A DNA stretch of 64,000 nucleotides from Ariolimax columbianus (taxonomy: Eukaryota > Mollusca > Gastropoda > Stylommatophora > Arionidae): assembly GCA_036924085.1 (NCBI GenBank), contig JAVGWX010000002.1:151221571-151285570 (forward strand), in the 5' to 3' direction. Of the stretch, positions 10,985 to 21,660 are shown in pieces. Made by a program: the position numbers and the translations under genes. The first letter of the stretch is position 1; each line of letters starts with the position of its first letter. The notes beneath the pieces are model-generated. The model made no database searches. It was not told where the DNA came from and worked only from the letters and a program-made list of their open reading frames with translations.

Positions 10985-12435
10985 AGTACTTGGATTTGGT
11001 GGTTGTGTCATCTAGAGTACGTGAATCTAAACAGGTGGTTGTGTCATTTAGAGTACTTGGATCTGAACTGAAGGTTGCATCTTCTAGAGTACTTAGATCT
11101 AAAATTATGTTTGCATCATATATAGTGGGTGTATCCAGACTGTTAGTTGTATCATCTAGAGTACTTGGGTCTGAACTTTTTGTTGCATCATCTAGCTAGA
11201 GTACTTAGATCTGAACGTTTGTTTATATCATCTAGAGTAATTCGATCTGAACTTTCGGTTGTATCATCTAGCAAAAGTACTTGGATCTGAAATATTGGTT
11301 GCATCATCTCTCTAGAGTACTTGAATCTGAACTATTGGTTGTATCATCTAGGGTACTTGGATCTGAACTTTTTGTTGAATAATCTAGCTAGAGTACTTGA
11401 AGCTACACGTTTTGTAATATCATCTAGCTAGCGTACTTGGATCTAAACGTTATGTTCTATCATTTAGCTAGAGTACTTGGATCTACATTTTGTGTTGTAT
11501 TATATTGCTAGAGTATTTTGATCTAAACTGTTCGTTGTATCATCTAGAGTACTTGGATCTAAACATTTGGCTGCATCATCTGGAGTACTTGGATGTGAAA
11601 TGTTGGTTGTATCATCTGGAGTACTTGAATTTAAACGTGTCGTTGTATCATCTAGAATACTTGGATCTGGAGTTTGTATTAGCTAGAGTACCTGGATTTG
11701 AACTTTTCGTTATATCATCTAGCTAGAGTACGTGGATCTGAACTATTGGTTGCATCATTTATCTAGATAACTTGGATCTAAAGTAATGGTTGTATCATCT
11801 AGCGTACTTGGATCTGAACTTTTAGTTCTATCATCTAGCTAGAGTACTTGGACATGTACATTTGGTTGTATCATCTAGCTAGAGTACTTGGATCTAAACT
11901 TTTGGTTGAATCATCTAGCTAGAGTACATGGATCTGTACTTTTGGTTGTATCATCTAGCTAGAGTACATGGATCTGCACTTTTGGTTGTATCATCTAGCT
12001 AGAGTACATGGATCTGCACTTTTGTTGTATCATCTAGCTAGAGTACATGGATCTGCACTTTTGGTTGTATCATCTAGCTAGAGTACATTGATCTGCACTT
12101 GTGGTTGTCTCATCTAGCAAGAGTGCGCGGATCTGCACTTTTGGTTGCATCATCTAGCTAGAGTACATGGATCTGCACTTTTGTTGTATCATCTAGCTAG
12201 AGTACATGGATCTGCACTTTTGGTTGTATCATCTAGCAAGAGTACATGGATCTGCACTTTTGGTTGCATCATCTAGCTAGAGTACATGGGTCTGCACTTT
12301 TGTTGTATCATCTAGCAAGAGTACATGGATCTGCACTTTAGGTTGCATCATCTAGCTAGAGTACATGGATCTGCACTTTTGTTGTATCATCTAGCTAGAG
12401 TACATGGATCTGCACTTTTGGTTGTATCATCTATT
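10985..12435. repeat. 40-bp minisatellite with TCTAGCTAGA palindrome
   Basis: About 36 units of a 40-bp repeat containing TCATCTAGCTAGAGTAC followed by GGATCTGCACTTTTGG. Each full unit carries the perfect 10-base palindrome TCTAGCTAGA; the left half of the array often lacks the CTAG insertion and is more diverged, while 11860-12430 is nearly homogeneous. Short plus-strand ORFs here are artefacts. Confidence 0.95.
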
Positions 12436-14059
12436 ATTGTGTCAATATTTCTAGTGTTTAAGGCACCAATGACGATATTTTATGTCAAGGTTTCATGATG
12501 TCATGGGAGCCATTAACAAACAGGTTCGGATATTATCAGAGTATATTCAATGCGTATTGCAAAATATGTACGCACTTTCACAAACAATTAACCAAGTATA
12601 TGTCATTATGCTTTACCTGCGGTAAGAGCAGAGGAATGCAGTGTACAATTTAGAAATACATTGGTCAATTGTTCCCAGTTCGGCTCCCGACTATTGTAGT
12701 ACCTTCATTTAGCCATTTGATAACAACGTTTTGAATGTGTTAAATGTTTCTAACACGTGGAATGGAGAAGTGAATTTGATTTCTCAACTTGAACATTGAA
12801 TTCTCATGCACTGAATATTTTACACACAAGAATGTGATATTTGAATTATTTATAAAGATATTATTTGTGAATTATGCTACATAGTTTTCTGTCATTATTA
12901 ACGTCTTATTGATAGCATTTTGAATAACGTCATAGGTCATTGCGTTTGCCCCGGATATTTCTAGGAATTGTGATTGATTTACGATTACTTGCCAATGTTG
13001 ATGTTGACAGTCAATCAAGGGTAGCATTGACCTAACAATGATCACCAACCGGAGCAAAAGTCATCATTCTTGGACAACATGTGCTGCATCTGTCGTTCTA
13101 ATTGTATGATGTCATAATATTTCAATGTTTTTATTAATATTTCATTTATTCTTCCTCTTGCCTTATAATGAGATCTTCTTGTTTGGTATTTCTGCAGCTG
13201 TAGGTGGTCAGATGGAATTCCCATAAGATGATAGACCCATCTTATTTTCTGTCATGTATTCACCGCAATGGTAGCTCCAGCAACTTTTCTAATGTCATGA
13301 TTTCTCGCTCTGCTTCTCCTGGTGACATAATTTTTCCCACTCATTTTCTCGCATATGGTATAGTTGATCTTTCCTGTGCCATGGATAAGGCCTACGTCCG
13401 ATTATGGCTGATATATTCGGTATTTCCATGCTGCATTATACCATTATTATTAATTATAAGATAATGAAGGAGCACAGCACGACAACAATGATAAATAGCT
13501 TTTGCTATTTGACTGCTATGCATAGTTTGTGGCTAACAGTATCACATTCACACTGCAGACCTTCACCCCCTTCCGCCGTTTACTTTCCTTTAAATGACCA
13601 GTGGTCACAGCTATAACATATATGTGTCAAGGGACTCTGCAGCATACATTACAGGGAAAGAGTGGCGAATTGAAAACAAAGATGTAAATGCCACAATCTT
13701 TGGAAGAAGCCAGCACATATTACAAAGAATAAAAGGAACTGAAACATACACGGAATGAGATAAATGACGAATCGAAAATAAACAGCTGGTGAATAGCAGT
13801 GAAAGAGCTGGTCAAGGAAAAAGCTGGGGATATTTGATTGACATTAATATCTTGAAAACGTGCGTAGATCAATTGTCAGCCTCTCTCACACTACAAACAC
13901 ACCCAGCACTCCCACTTTCTCCCCCTCTCTGCACCAACCTCATAGTTACAGATGGAGTACACAATGTGGTGACGTTCCAGAGGTTCCGAAAGTCAGAATA
14001 AAAGTATGCAAACACAGATACGAATGCCTCAGATACTATGCATCGGGCTAAAGGACAAT
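12436..14059. other. No gene seen
   Basis: AT-rich single-copy-looking sequence. ORFs of 60-86 codons on both strands (12872-13616) lack family signatures and splice support. Confidence 0.5.
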
Positions 14060-14095
14060 AAACTCCCGTAAGGGAGTTTTGATAATAATAGCTAA
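14060..14095 (+). repeat. Hairpin plus GATAATAATA, LINE/SINE-like 3' tail
   Basis: A perfect 8-bp stem with a 4-base loop (AAACTCCC GTAA GGGAGTTT, 14060-14079) is followed at once by TGATAATAATA. A 3' stem-loop followed by short tandem repeats is the tail form used by some L2/CR1-type LINEs and their SINEs. The upstream body (from about 13800) is not recognisable, so the call rests on the tail alone. Confidence 0.4.
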
Positions 14096-16049
14096 GATGG
14101 TATTATGTGATTAAATCAAGTTATGGAGATAAACTATTTGATTGTATTCGTTTGAAAAAATAAGTTTACGTTTTGAGATAATTAAGGGTTAAGGAGATAC
14201 GTCAGCTGCATGTCTCAATAATAATTGGTCACAGAGTCCAAGACAAGTTTTTGGGCTATGTTTGTCTGTTACAAAAGGCAAAGGACAACACAAATGAAAA
14301 CAAATAAAACCATCTAGCAAATCATGAGAGGAACGATAAGCATGTAAGGATACCTTACTGTGGTCGCTCGTCTTGATAGCAGATCAGCAGACTGTCAGAT
14401 ATGCATGTAAAATATATTGCTGAAACTTCCAACGAATCCTTATTATATTTCTCGCCCTATGTACTTCGTCCCCAACACAGTTTCATCGCTCCCTTGACGG
14501 CTACAAGTCCTGCTTTACCAAAATGTGGGATACTGAAAGCTGTTTCTACTGAGACACGCGTCTGTATTGATTTTGTACTTTCATCTCCGTTTACGCATAT
14601 CCATCTGTAGCTTACACTAAAAACTGCAAATGGCCATGGTTTGCGCATGCTATTTTTAAATTGAGGATACTAAAAATATTAAATGTTCACACACGTTTAC
14701 ACAAAATAGTGTCATGAAATAGGTTTTTTTAATTGGCTTTATAAATATTTTATGAAGACATTACAGTTATTGTTGTTGTTTTGTTTAACTCTCGTCATTA
14801 TTGACGAGTTACTGCTTGTTTAAAACAGTTTTTGAGTATATTCGATTATTTATCTGTTATACCTTGTATACATGTGTATGTTTTAATATTCTTATATATC
14901 CATAATTTCAATGTGATCCTTCTTTTTCTTCTGCTTTCAGGCCCTTGGTTATGTTAGAAAGTGATTCGAGAAATTGAAATACTTCTGGTATTAAAACAAG
15001 CTAGTTATGCATGCTGCCAGTTGGCCGAAGATTTTCCGTTGTGCTTTCCTTATTTAGCAGTGTTGACTTCCTGTGACTCACCCGTCTGGGGTAAGGTGGA
15101 TTCCGTGGTGTGTAGGAATGGCATTAATGTTTAGAATTGTTGCCTAGACTAACAGCGGCTAACAACCTACTCTTCTCGAATGTCAACTGCTTAGTGTTCC
15201 TCTACGTGCACAGGGTGTATACAGGATCCCCGAGTTGTTTGCCAACCTATAATACGGCTTGACACTGATCTCATCTTTCTTGAGACCAGAGGAGGCCTGA
15301 AACTGTTTGCACTTTTTTTAATGCAAACGCGTTTACCTATCAACTATAACAACTCTCAGCGAGAGTACTCAATCATTTCCTAGTGTAGGCGCCAGCCCAA
15401 TGACGTTCACATTCGCTCTGTACCACATGGTCCGGTCTGGTATTGTAGATCATCATAAACTGTGAATTGAATGTGAATATATTCTGGGTAAGAATACCAG
15501 TTCTGCAAATTTGTTTGCTTGCATTCCAAAAATATAGAAATTGCTCACAGAATCGACTTGATTACACTTCGGCGTTTTCATGTGTGCAAGCCATGGGTGA
15601 CGGACGAAGACCTGGAAGGCACAATCTCCTTCGTTATCCTAGCCGTGCTAGAAGCATTGCATCGGTTGACCTGAAAGTCAATGCTTAACAAATGCAATAT
15701 AAAATGTGTAACTGAATTTAACATGAAAACATCACACATCCGTTTTAAAAGAGTTAACAGGAAAAGACAACACACTTTAAGTTACAAATAGAACAGGTCA
15801 AATACAAAATCCGTTTACTGCTCTTGTGTAGTAGATATGACCACTTGAGATGCGACGTTCCACCATACAACTTCCACGGTCATCTATTATCAGGCAAAGG
15901 CAAACCGGTTCATTATAGTTAAAGATGGTTTCATTAAAATAATAAACCGCATTACACCAATTAGCCGCCCACCACAACATGGAGATGGACTCTTTCCAGT
16001 TTACATGTAATCCTGAATACATTTCTTAGTAGTGTGATTTTAATGTTGC
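14096..16049. other. No gene seen
   Basis: AT-rich interval with no recognised coding block. Short ORFs at 14401-14648 and 15467-16022 have no family signature. Confidence 0.5.
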
Positions 16050-16880
16050 TAAGGGAAAGTTTTGATACATTTGCGATTGCCGGGTAAGAGATTCCTGAGT
16101 TACGATAACGCAGACGACACAGTGATACTATCAAGAAGTGCGCAAGGGCTAGAGCAGTTAATGTCAACTGTAAATGGACACAGAAAAAATCAAAACCTGT
16201 TTATACACAAAAACAAAACAAAGATAATGACCACCGACAAAACACAATGTCAACATAAATAATACAGTAGGTCGTGAGGAAATATATCAAGTGACGCATT
16301 TTGAATACCTGGGCTCCTGGATTGACAATAATGGCGATTGCTCGTAAGAAGTCAGAAGCAGAATCGCCATGGCAATGCAGAGACTGATCAGCCTGAAGAA
16401 ATCTTGGCAGAGAACAAACAAAACGACACAAGTAAAAGTCTTTGATAGACTGTATTTTTCTTTTGGCAGCTGATAGCTGTGATTCATGGACGATTACCAA
16501 AGGTTCTAGACAAACAATCGAATTCTTAGAGTTAAAATCTTAAAGAAAGATCCTCAGAATATCCTGTACAGAGAAAAACAGAAATTTAGACATTCGGCAA
16601 AAGTTGAGCATAGAGGAGAACTGGTTTATCAATTCCATTAGCCAGACAACGTAAACACTTTGGTCACATTCAGAGACACAACGGTCTTGAGAGAACAGTG
16701 ATGGCAGGTATGGTGCCAAGAAAACGAGTCAGGGGTAGACCAAGAAGACAATGGTACCAAGATATCAAGGAATGTCTAGGTTTGACTGGCGGAGGCTGAC
16801 GTTTTGACAAGAGGACGAGTTTCTTTCAGACAGACTTTGATAAGAGCGACGTTCTGTAAAGGACATGCTAAAAGATGATA
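16050..16880 (+). mobile_element. Decayed LINE reverse transcriptase, same lineage as 4590-4825
   Basis: Plus-strand fragments read DNADDTVILSRSAQGLEQLM, matching the RT palm 'YADDTVIL....EGL..L' (first residue altered), then VTHFEYLGSWIDNNGDC (thumb 'YLGS.I...G'), and finally HIQRHNGLERTVMAGM and GRPRRQWYQDIKECLG. Several stops and frameshifts separate the blocks, so the copy is dead. The last 200 bases match the fragment at 4590-4825 in the opposite orientation. The 5' half is missing. Confidence 0.82.
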
Positions 16881-17402
16881 ACGGGTTTTTGTTGCAAGCG
16901 AGGTCAGTATTCACATTTAAACTTTCTCATTTCACCTATCTGGGCTCTTTAGGAAGGGATCAATGGTCCCAACTGAGAACCACTGGGGCATAAAGGCGAG
17001 GGTAGTGAAAGACGATCAGTAGTGAATTTTGACACCATGGATATTGCATGTCTGCTGTGCCAATACAACTCACCGTCCTTGCTTACTTAACAGTGCACAT
17101 CGATCTTTTGAAGGTAAGGCATTTACTACTAGCAAGAAACGATAACTTATGTTGACACCCAAAACTGTCTTGTTTATACAACTGAACATTTATACCATAG
17201 CATGCGCGTTACTAATTCGATGGCGAGGTATTTGTTTACCGATACACGTTATGTTTCTGTTTTAAACATGCGTATGTCGGCGATGTGGCACTTCAACTTG
17301 ATCTGAAGATAGTAAAAACAATATGAAAGCAGACAATGTTGTTGTGGCGTGAAGTGTTACAGACTTCATTGTACTATATGTTTTAAGTGAATTCAAGTGA
17401 AG
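16881..17402. other. No gene seen
   Basis: Sequence between the LINE fragment and the rRNA-derived block. No rRNA similarity is apparent upstream of 17403. Confidence 0.5.
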
Positions 17403-17480
17403 TGGAGTTGCTTCGATGACTCTGCGGGCAGCTTCCGGGAAACCAAAGTGTTTTGGTTCCGGGGAAAATAAGGTTGCAAA

Positions 17481-17529
<49 letters not shown>

Positions 17530-17553
17530 GCGGCTTAATTTGACTCAACACGG
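17403..17553 (+). pseudogene. 18S rRNA fragment a
   Basis: About 150 bases of the conserved central 18S region: TTGCTTCGATGACTCTGCGG, then GGTTGCAAAGCTGAAACTTA and AAGGAATTGACGGAAGGGCA through CTCAACACGG. It is close to the eukaryotic consensus with small losses (for example in the TTCCGGGG run). Both sides leave the 18S sequence abruptly, so this is not part of a working rDNA unit. Confidence 0.93.
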
Positions 17554-17683
17554 CCAACACTGAAATGACTGACATGCCGAGACCACTTTCCTTTGGTCTA
17601 ATATGGAACTGGTGCTGGATTAAGACCCTCAGAAATCTGGGGTTATGCCCTCTGTGGCTTGGTTGGTCTGCATTCAGTGTTTG
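17554..17683 (+). pseudogene. Linker and partial 28S fragment a
   Basis: After a linker of about 55 bases (CCAACACTGAAATGACTGAC onward), GGTCTAATATGGAACTGGTG and TTAAGACCCTC resemble the 28S stretch CTAATAGGGAACGTGAGCTGG ahead of the sarcin-ricin region. Similarity is lost after about 17632. The same linker and 28S start recur after 18S fragment b, which shows that the joint itself was duplicated. Confidence 0.7.
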
Positions 17684-17750
17684 ATAAAGGAATTGACGGA
17701 AGAGCACTATCAGGAGTGGAGCCTGCGGCTTAAATTGACTTAACACGCCA
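17684..17750 (+). pseudogene. 18S rRNA fragment b (second, shorter copy)
   Basis: Repeats the 18S core (AAGGAATTGACGGAAGAGCA, GGAGTGGAGCCTGCGGCTTA, TTAACACG) 195 bases after the first copy, with several substitutions. It lacks the upstream half seen in fragment a. Confidence 0.9.
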
Positions 17751-17956
17751 ATACTGTAGAATGACTGTCAAATCGAGAGCACCTTTGTGTGGTCTAATAG
17801 TGAACATGTGCTGGTATTAGACCCTCGGAAGACAGGTCAGTCTCTTAACCCCCTAATGAAAGAGCGCCTGCTACGGTAATCTGGTCTTAACCCTGCAGAA
17901 ATCGCAGGTTCCAGAAACTTGGCCATTGACAAACTAAAAGCCCTCTATTGATACGT
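17751..17956 (+). pseudogene. Linker and partial 28S fragment b
   Basis: The linker is repeated, then GGTCTAATAGTGAAC and TTAGACCCTCGGAAGACAGG follow, a better match to 28S than fragment a. The line then reads TGCTACGGTAATCTGGTC, a diverged counterpart of the 28S GTAATCCTGCTC, before similarity fades. Confidence 0.75.
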
Positions 17957-18440
17957 CCTGGCTAATATTGAACGGGTGCTAGAAATAGACCCTCGGAAGA
18001 CAGGTCAGTTTTACCCTACTAATGACAGGGCGTTGCTACGGTAATCCTGCTCAACTCGAGAGGAGCCGCAGACATTTGGTTCACGTACTAGGCTGATAAG
18101 GCAACGGCGCGAGGCTACAAGGTGAGGGATTGCGGCCCAACGTATCTAAGCCAAAATCCCGCCCAAAAGCAGCTCAGCACGAATGCAAATGGAGGCTTGA
18201 ACATGGTGGGGACCTGGGGCCCCCGCTCCAGCCCCGCCCGGTCGAGCCGCAGAATGAGGTCTCTGCCGTCCGCTGATCAAAGCGGGCGGGAAGCTGCTCG
18301 ATATTCACCCCATACGGCGATGAGGTATGAAACCATTTGTAGAAGACTTAGTTTTCGGTCGGGGTGCTCTAAGCAGTAGATCAGCTACCTCACTGCGAAC
18401 TGCTGAGACTCAACCCTTGACCATGAGATATTTCCTCTCC
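17957..18440 (+). pseudogene. 28S rRNA 3'-terminal fragment c
   Basis: About 480 bases running from CTAATATTGAACGGGTGCTA through the altered sarcin-ricin loop (CTCAACTCGAGAGGAGCCGC, normally AGTACGAGAGGAACC), ACATTTGGTTCACGTACTAG, TCTAAGCCAAAATCCCGCCC, to GGTCGGGGTGCTCTAAGCAG and GAGACTCAACCCTTGA, which is the 3' end of eukaryotic 28S rRNA. The sarcin-ricin change would be expected to ruin a functional ribosome, so this is a pseudogene. Confidence 0.88.
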
Positions 18441-18479
18441 CCAGGCAAACAACATCTCCGTGCAAGACCAGGCTTGTAC

Positions 18480-18690
18480 CCTGGTCAAATGCACTATTTA
18501 GAGAGGAATCACGGGACGCTGACATTTGGTCCACGTGCTTCGCTGATAAGCTACCATCTGAGGGATTACGGCCGAACGCCTCTAAGCCAGAATCCCGCCC
18601 TAAATCTCAGCACCGCTGTGATGGGAGGCTACGACATGGCTGGGGCTTGCGTCTCAGCCCGGCACGATCGAGCCACAGAAATGCACCTGG
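18480..18690 (+). pseudogene. 28S rRNA fragment d
   Basis: Covers AGAGAGGAATCACGGGACGC, ACATTTGGTCCACGTGCTTC, CTACCATCTGAGGGATTACG and CCTCTAAGCCAGAATCCCGC, then follows fragment c's tail to GATCGAGCCACAGAAATG and leaves it. In places it is closer to 28S consensus than fragment c (CTACCATCTGAGGGATTA is intact), so it is not a simple copy of c. Confidence 0.87.
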
Positions 18691-18694
18691 CAAA

Positions 18695-18859
18695 ATGCAC
18701 TCCTGCCTCGCTATTTGCCTCTTTCTGCTATTAGTCATCCCAATGAACGCAGAAGAGATGCAGTCCAGCGGACATTGCACCTCCTGCCCTATTGTGACAA
18801 CCTCTCGGGTGGCGGGGAATGCTAGGCGTACCATCACTGCAGATGAGCCGATAAAATAA
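18695..18859 (+). CDS. Possible 54-aa secreted peptide ORF
   Basis: An ATG at 18695 opens 54 codons that begin MHSCLAICLFLLLVIPMNAE, a good signal-peptide profile (short N-region, leucine-rich core, small residues before a likely cleavage). The remaining roughly 33 residues hold two cysteines (CTSC) and no family motif. The stop codon is followed within a few bases by AATAAA (18856-18861 region), a possible polyadenylation signal. The ORF starts at the edge of the 28S-derived block, and no introns, codon bias or homologue can be shown from here, so chance is a real alternative. Confidence 0.25.
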   Translation: MHSCLAICLFLLLVIPMNAEEMQSSGHCTSCPIVTTSRVAGNARRTITADEPIK

Positions 18860-19339
18860 AGGGAGCAAAGAGATACCTCACTCACATGCATATGCTACGT
18901 TTCTGGCAGGACGTGACGATCCTGGGACAAAGTCACACTGGACTGCCTCTCTTCCGAGATAGTACAAACTAGTACATAGTCCATCATATCATTGCCAAAC
19001 CCTATAGACACGAGTAGGGAAGACTCGATAGTCCTGCAAGAAACCTTACCAAGAGAGACAACTCTGACCAAAAACAACTGCTGCCTTGCAGTTAGGCTGG
19101 GGACAGCCGAAGGCTAAAGAGGGCAACCCTACAGAAAAGCCCGTTGAAATCGAATGCACTGAGCCACAGGCGTAACAAAATAAAACAGTGCAACGTAAAT
19201 ATCGCTGTAAACAGCGTACGATGAAGAAGTGAAGTGACCCGTTCCCCGTCTTCACAGTTTCTACGTGTAAACCAAATACTCATTTAAAGCGTCATTGCAA
19301 CATGCAGGCAGTGTATAGTCACAAAAGCCTGGCGAACGT
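18860..19339. other. No gene seen
   Basis: Moderate-GC sequence with no recognised feature; short minus-strand ORFs have no family signature. Confidence 0.5.
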
Positions 19340-19605
19340 AAGCTCTGGCGACAGTCCACTCAAATTGCTGCATCAATTTTGGTCATGACATTTTCTGACG
19401 CAACAATATGCCCCTGACCTGGTCTCGGAAGATCTTTCATTAACTCACGTCCTTTTATAAACATCTGTGTCCAGTTCTTTACTGCTGTCTTTAACAAACT
19501 TGTGTCACCATACACTGCATGCATGCTGCAGTGAATGTCAACTGATCGACACCCTTCAGCTGTTAGAAACAGAAGCACCGCTCGCCGAACAACTTGCAAT
19601 GTTTT
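19340..19605 (-). mobile_element. Mariner transposase N-terminal fragment
   Basis: The minus strand reads AVLLFLTAEGCRSVDIHCSM, HAVYGDTSLLKTAVKNWTQM, FIKGRELMKDLPRPGQGH, matching the mariner helix-turn-helix ('FL.AEG....IH..L..VYGD......V..W...F..GR....D.PR.GRP'). The catalytic DDD region does not follow, so only the DNA-binding half remains. No terminal inverted repeat was identified. Confidence 0.83.
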
Positions 19606-19896
19606 CAACTGTCTGCTGAGGAAACTATGAGTCGGAGGATAATGCAATGTTGTAAACTTGACGGTTGGTATGCGTTTTTTACATCAGAAGTGATGTCATC
19701 ATGTGCATCGTAGGTATGTTCACTTGGTGCAGTTAGGTCCGGTTTCATTTGAACACGCCTTGTATTGTAGGTTTGAAAATGAAAGCCTTTCCTGCACATT
19801 ACTCAGATATGTCGGGACAAGGTATTTATTACCATCAGTTTGATACATTCTACTCTTGAACCCTGGTTTTTGGACAGACTCGGTAATTACAGTTTA

Positions 19897-19914
19897 TATA
19901 TATATATATATATA
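19897..19914. repeat. Short (TA)n tract
   Basis: Nine TA units. Confidence 0.9.
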
Positions 19915-20020
19915 AAGGTATTTTCTCAAGTGTGTTACCCAGCATGTATAGAAGAAAGTAGAAATGGCACTATAACCTACCAGGCGATATGCCAGATATA
20001 TTACTTTTGAAAGTTTGATT

Positions 20021-20297
20021 TAGTGCCGCGTAGCGCAGTGGTTAGCGCGCTGGCTTCGCATCTGAGTGGTCCTGGGTTCATTCCCCAGTTGAGGTGGTAA
20101 TGTTTTTTTCAGACCGCAATGGCACCCGTGTCGACCCAGCCTTAAATGGGTACCGGTTCAGTCCGGGAAGTAAAGGCGGCGAGGGAGAGGAGATGGCTAC
20201 CGCCCTCATATAGCCGAGCCTTTGAAATGTGAGATCGCTAACACCTCACACCCCTACGGCAGTAATGCTATGGGATACTTTACTTTACTTTACTTAC
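20021..20297 (+). mobile_element. tRNA-derived SINE, copy 1
   Basis: The head is tRNA-like with a pol III A box (TAGCGCAGTGG, 20031-20041) and B box (GGTTCATTCC, from 20075). A central domain with GTCGACCCAGCCTTAAATGG and GTACCGGTTCAGTCC follows, then AGGGAGAGGAGATGGCTACC and CATATAGCCGAGCCTTTGAA, and a TACTT-repeat tail ending at 20297. A second copy at 45261-45475 shares all of these blocks. The central domain resembles those shared by V- and Deu-type SINEs. The partner LINE is not identified. Confidence 0.9.
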
Positions 20298-21374
20298 CTT
20301 GTCATGCATAAAGTATAAATTGAAGGACAAAGATCAGAAGACATCCACAACTCAGTGTAGAAGACGAGCTTCTACGTGAGTCTGCGTTTATGTGTTTTTA
20401 TGTTCACATTGGACTACATATACGGAGTAAGTCTTGTGAAAGTACACAGTCCGATAACAATAGTGTAAATTGTTCTCATTAGCGTCAGATAACAACGGTG
20501 TGAATTACACTCATTAGTATCCACACACGACATGCGTATACTTTATCTGAGATTACATATATTGAGATTAAGAAAAGAGAAAGAATAAAACAGAGGTTCC
20601 AAAAATAAATACAACTAGCGACAATCAGATTGTGCTGGGAGGCACACTCCTGCAAGATATGGGTTAAGTCATGCATCTTTGGAAGCATTATATCAAAATA
20701 CGGAGCTACAATGTCATTTAACTTGTAAGAGATGCGAATTTCATCAACTATTTCATTATTAAAGATGCCCTGAGTTTTGCAACTGTGCAATATCTGGGTG
20801 TTTGGCAATGTCCTTCCCTATTTAAGACGTGATTTGTGCTTATATATAAGTGGTTGCTAAGAATTGGGGCCTTCATCTCTTCATAAACTCAAGTCGCTGT
20901 CAGTGAAGCATGACGTCACAAAGGTGTCGTGTGTTTTTGCTACCATGCCTTACGAAAAACACATCGGTCACGCATGCTGTGTTCCAATCATTTTAGCTCT
21001 ACTTATCGTACAAGAGGAACGTTGTGTTACGATTTGCGTTTTATCGATGATATATCCAGGAAGCATTGATACAAATACGGGGACGAATGTGAACTCAGCG
21101 ACTCAAGTACTGTCCGCATTGCCTTGTGGAATAGCAGACCGGACACAAGCTTCGGGAACATTTGCTCAGGGAAAATATGCATCCGCTTCTATCCTCCGTC
21201 ATCTTGACTATGTCATGCCACTGAATCAGGGTACCTTGTGACGAGAGAGTGAGGCTGATGTGCGAAACTCCGTCACTAGAATCAATTCCCGAGCAAGTCA
21301 CTTTTCCTCAAGTTCACTAATGCCCTCGATACACAACTGTAAAGAATGAATAGCACACAATCAGTGCTCTTGAT
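20298..21374. other. No gene seen
   Basis: AT-rich interval. ORFs at 20485-20808 (minus) and 20864-21241 (plus) have no recognisable motif or splice context. Confidence 0.5.
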
Positions 21375-21660
21375 ATTTGGTGTGTTGAACATTCGCACAC
21401 TCACGAATCGTGCAGAAGAACAGCACTAATTGTCAATGAGCTTACAAGATACACAATTTACTGGCGAGGTGAAACTCGCTGTCTGAAGAGGGCCAAATTA
21501 CCTAATTAAAGACCGCTAGGGCTTTCTATTTTGGGCAGGACGTTTCGTTAAGGACCGGCATGAATCGGGTGTTGGTTATGCTATAAAATTACGAGCTTGG
21601 TTTTAGCCGTCTCCCCAGCGCTCTGTACCAGATTAATGCCGTTTTAATGGTGACAAGGAT
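21375..21660 (+). mobile_element. Decayed LINE endonuclease N-terminal fragment
   Basis: Plus-strand pieces read VLNIRTLTNRAEEQH, FWAGRFVKDRHESGVGYAIK and PSPQRSVPD, matching the start of APE-type endonucleases ('LNVRTL.N......FW.G......GVGFAIK.....LP....DR'). Stops and frame changes are present. It corresponds to the part missing from the 5' end of the 53942-56599 element and probably belongs to that family. Confidence 0.65.

Noticed and set aside
17403..18690. Functional rRNA gene
   Set aside because: Only short, mutated segments are present in a wrong order, and the sarcin-ricin loop is altered.
20021..20090. Possible functional tRNA gene
   Set aside because: A and B boxes are present but the cloverleaf is imperfect and the sequence continues into a SINE body with a second copy at 45261.
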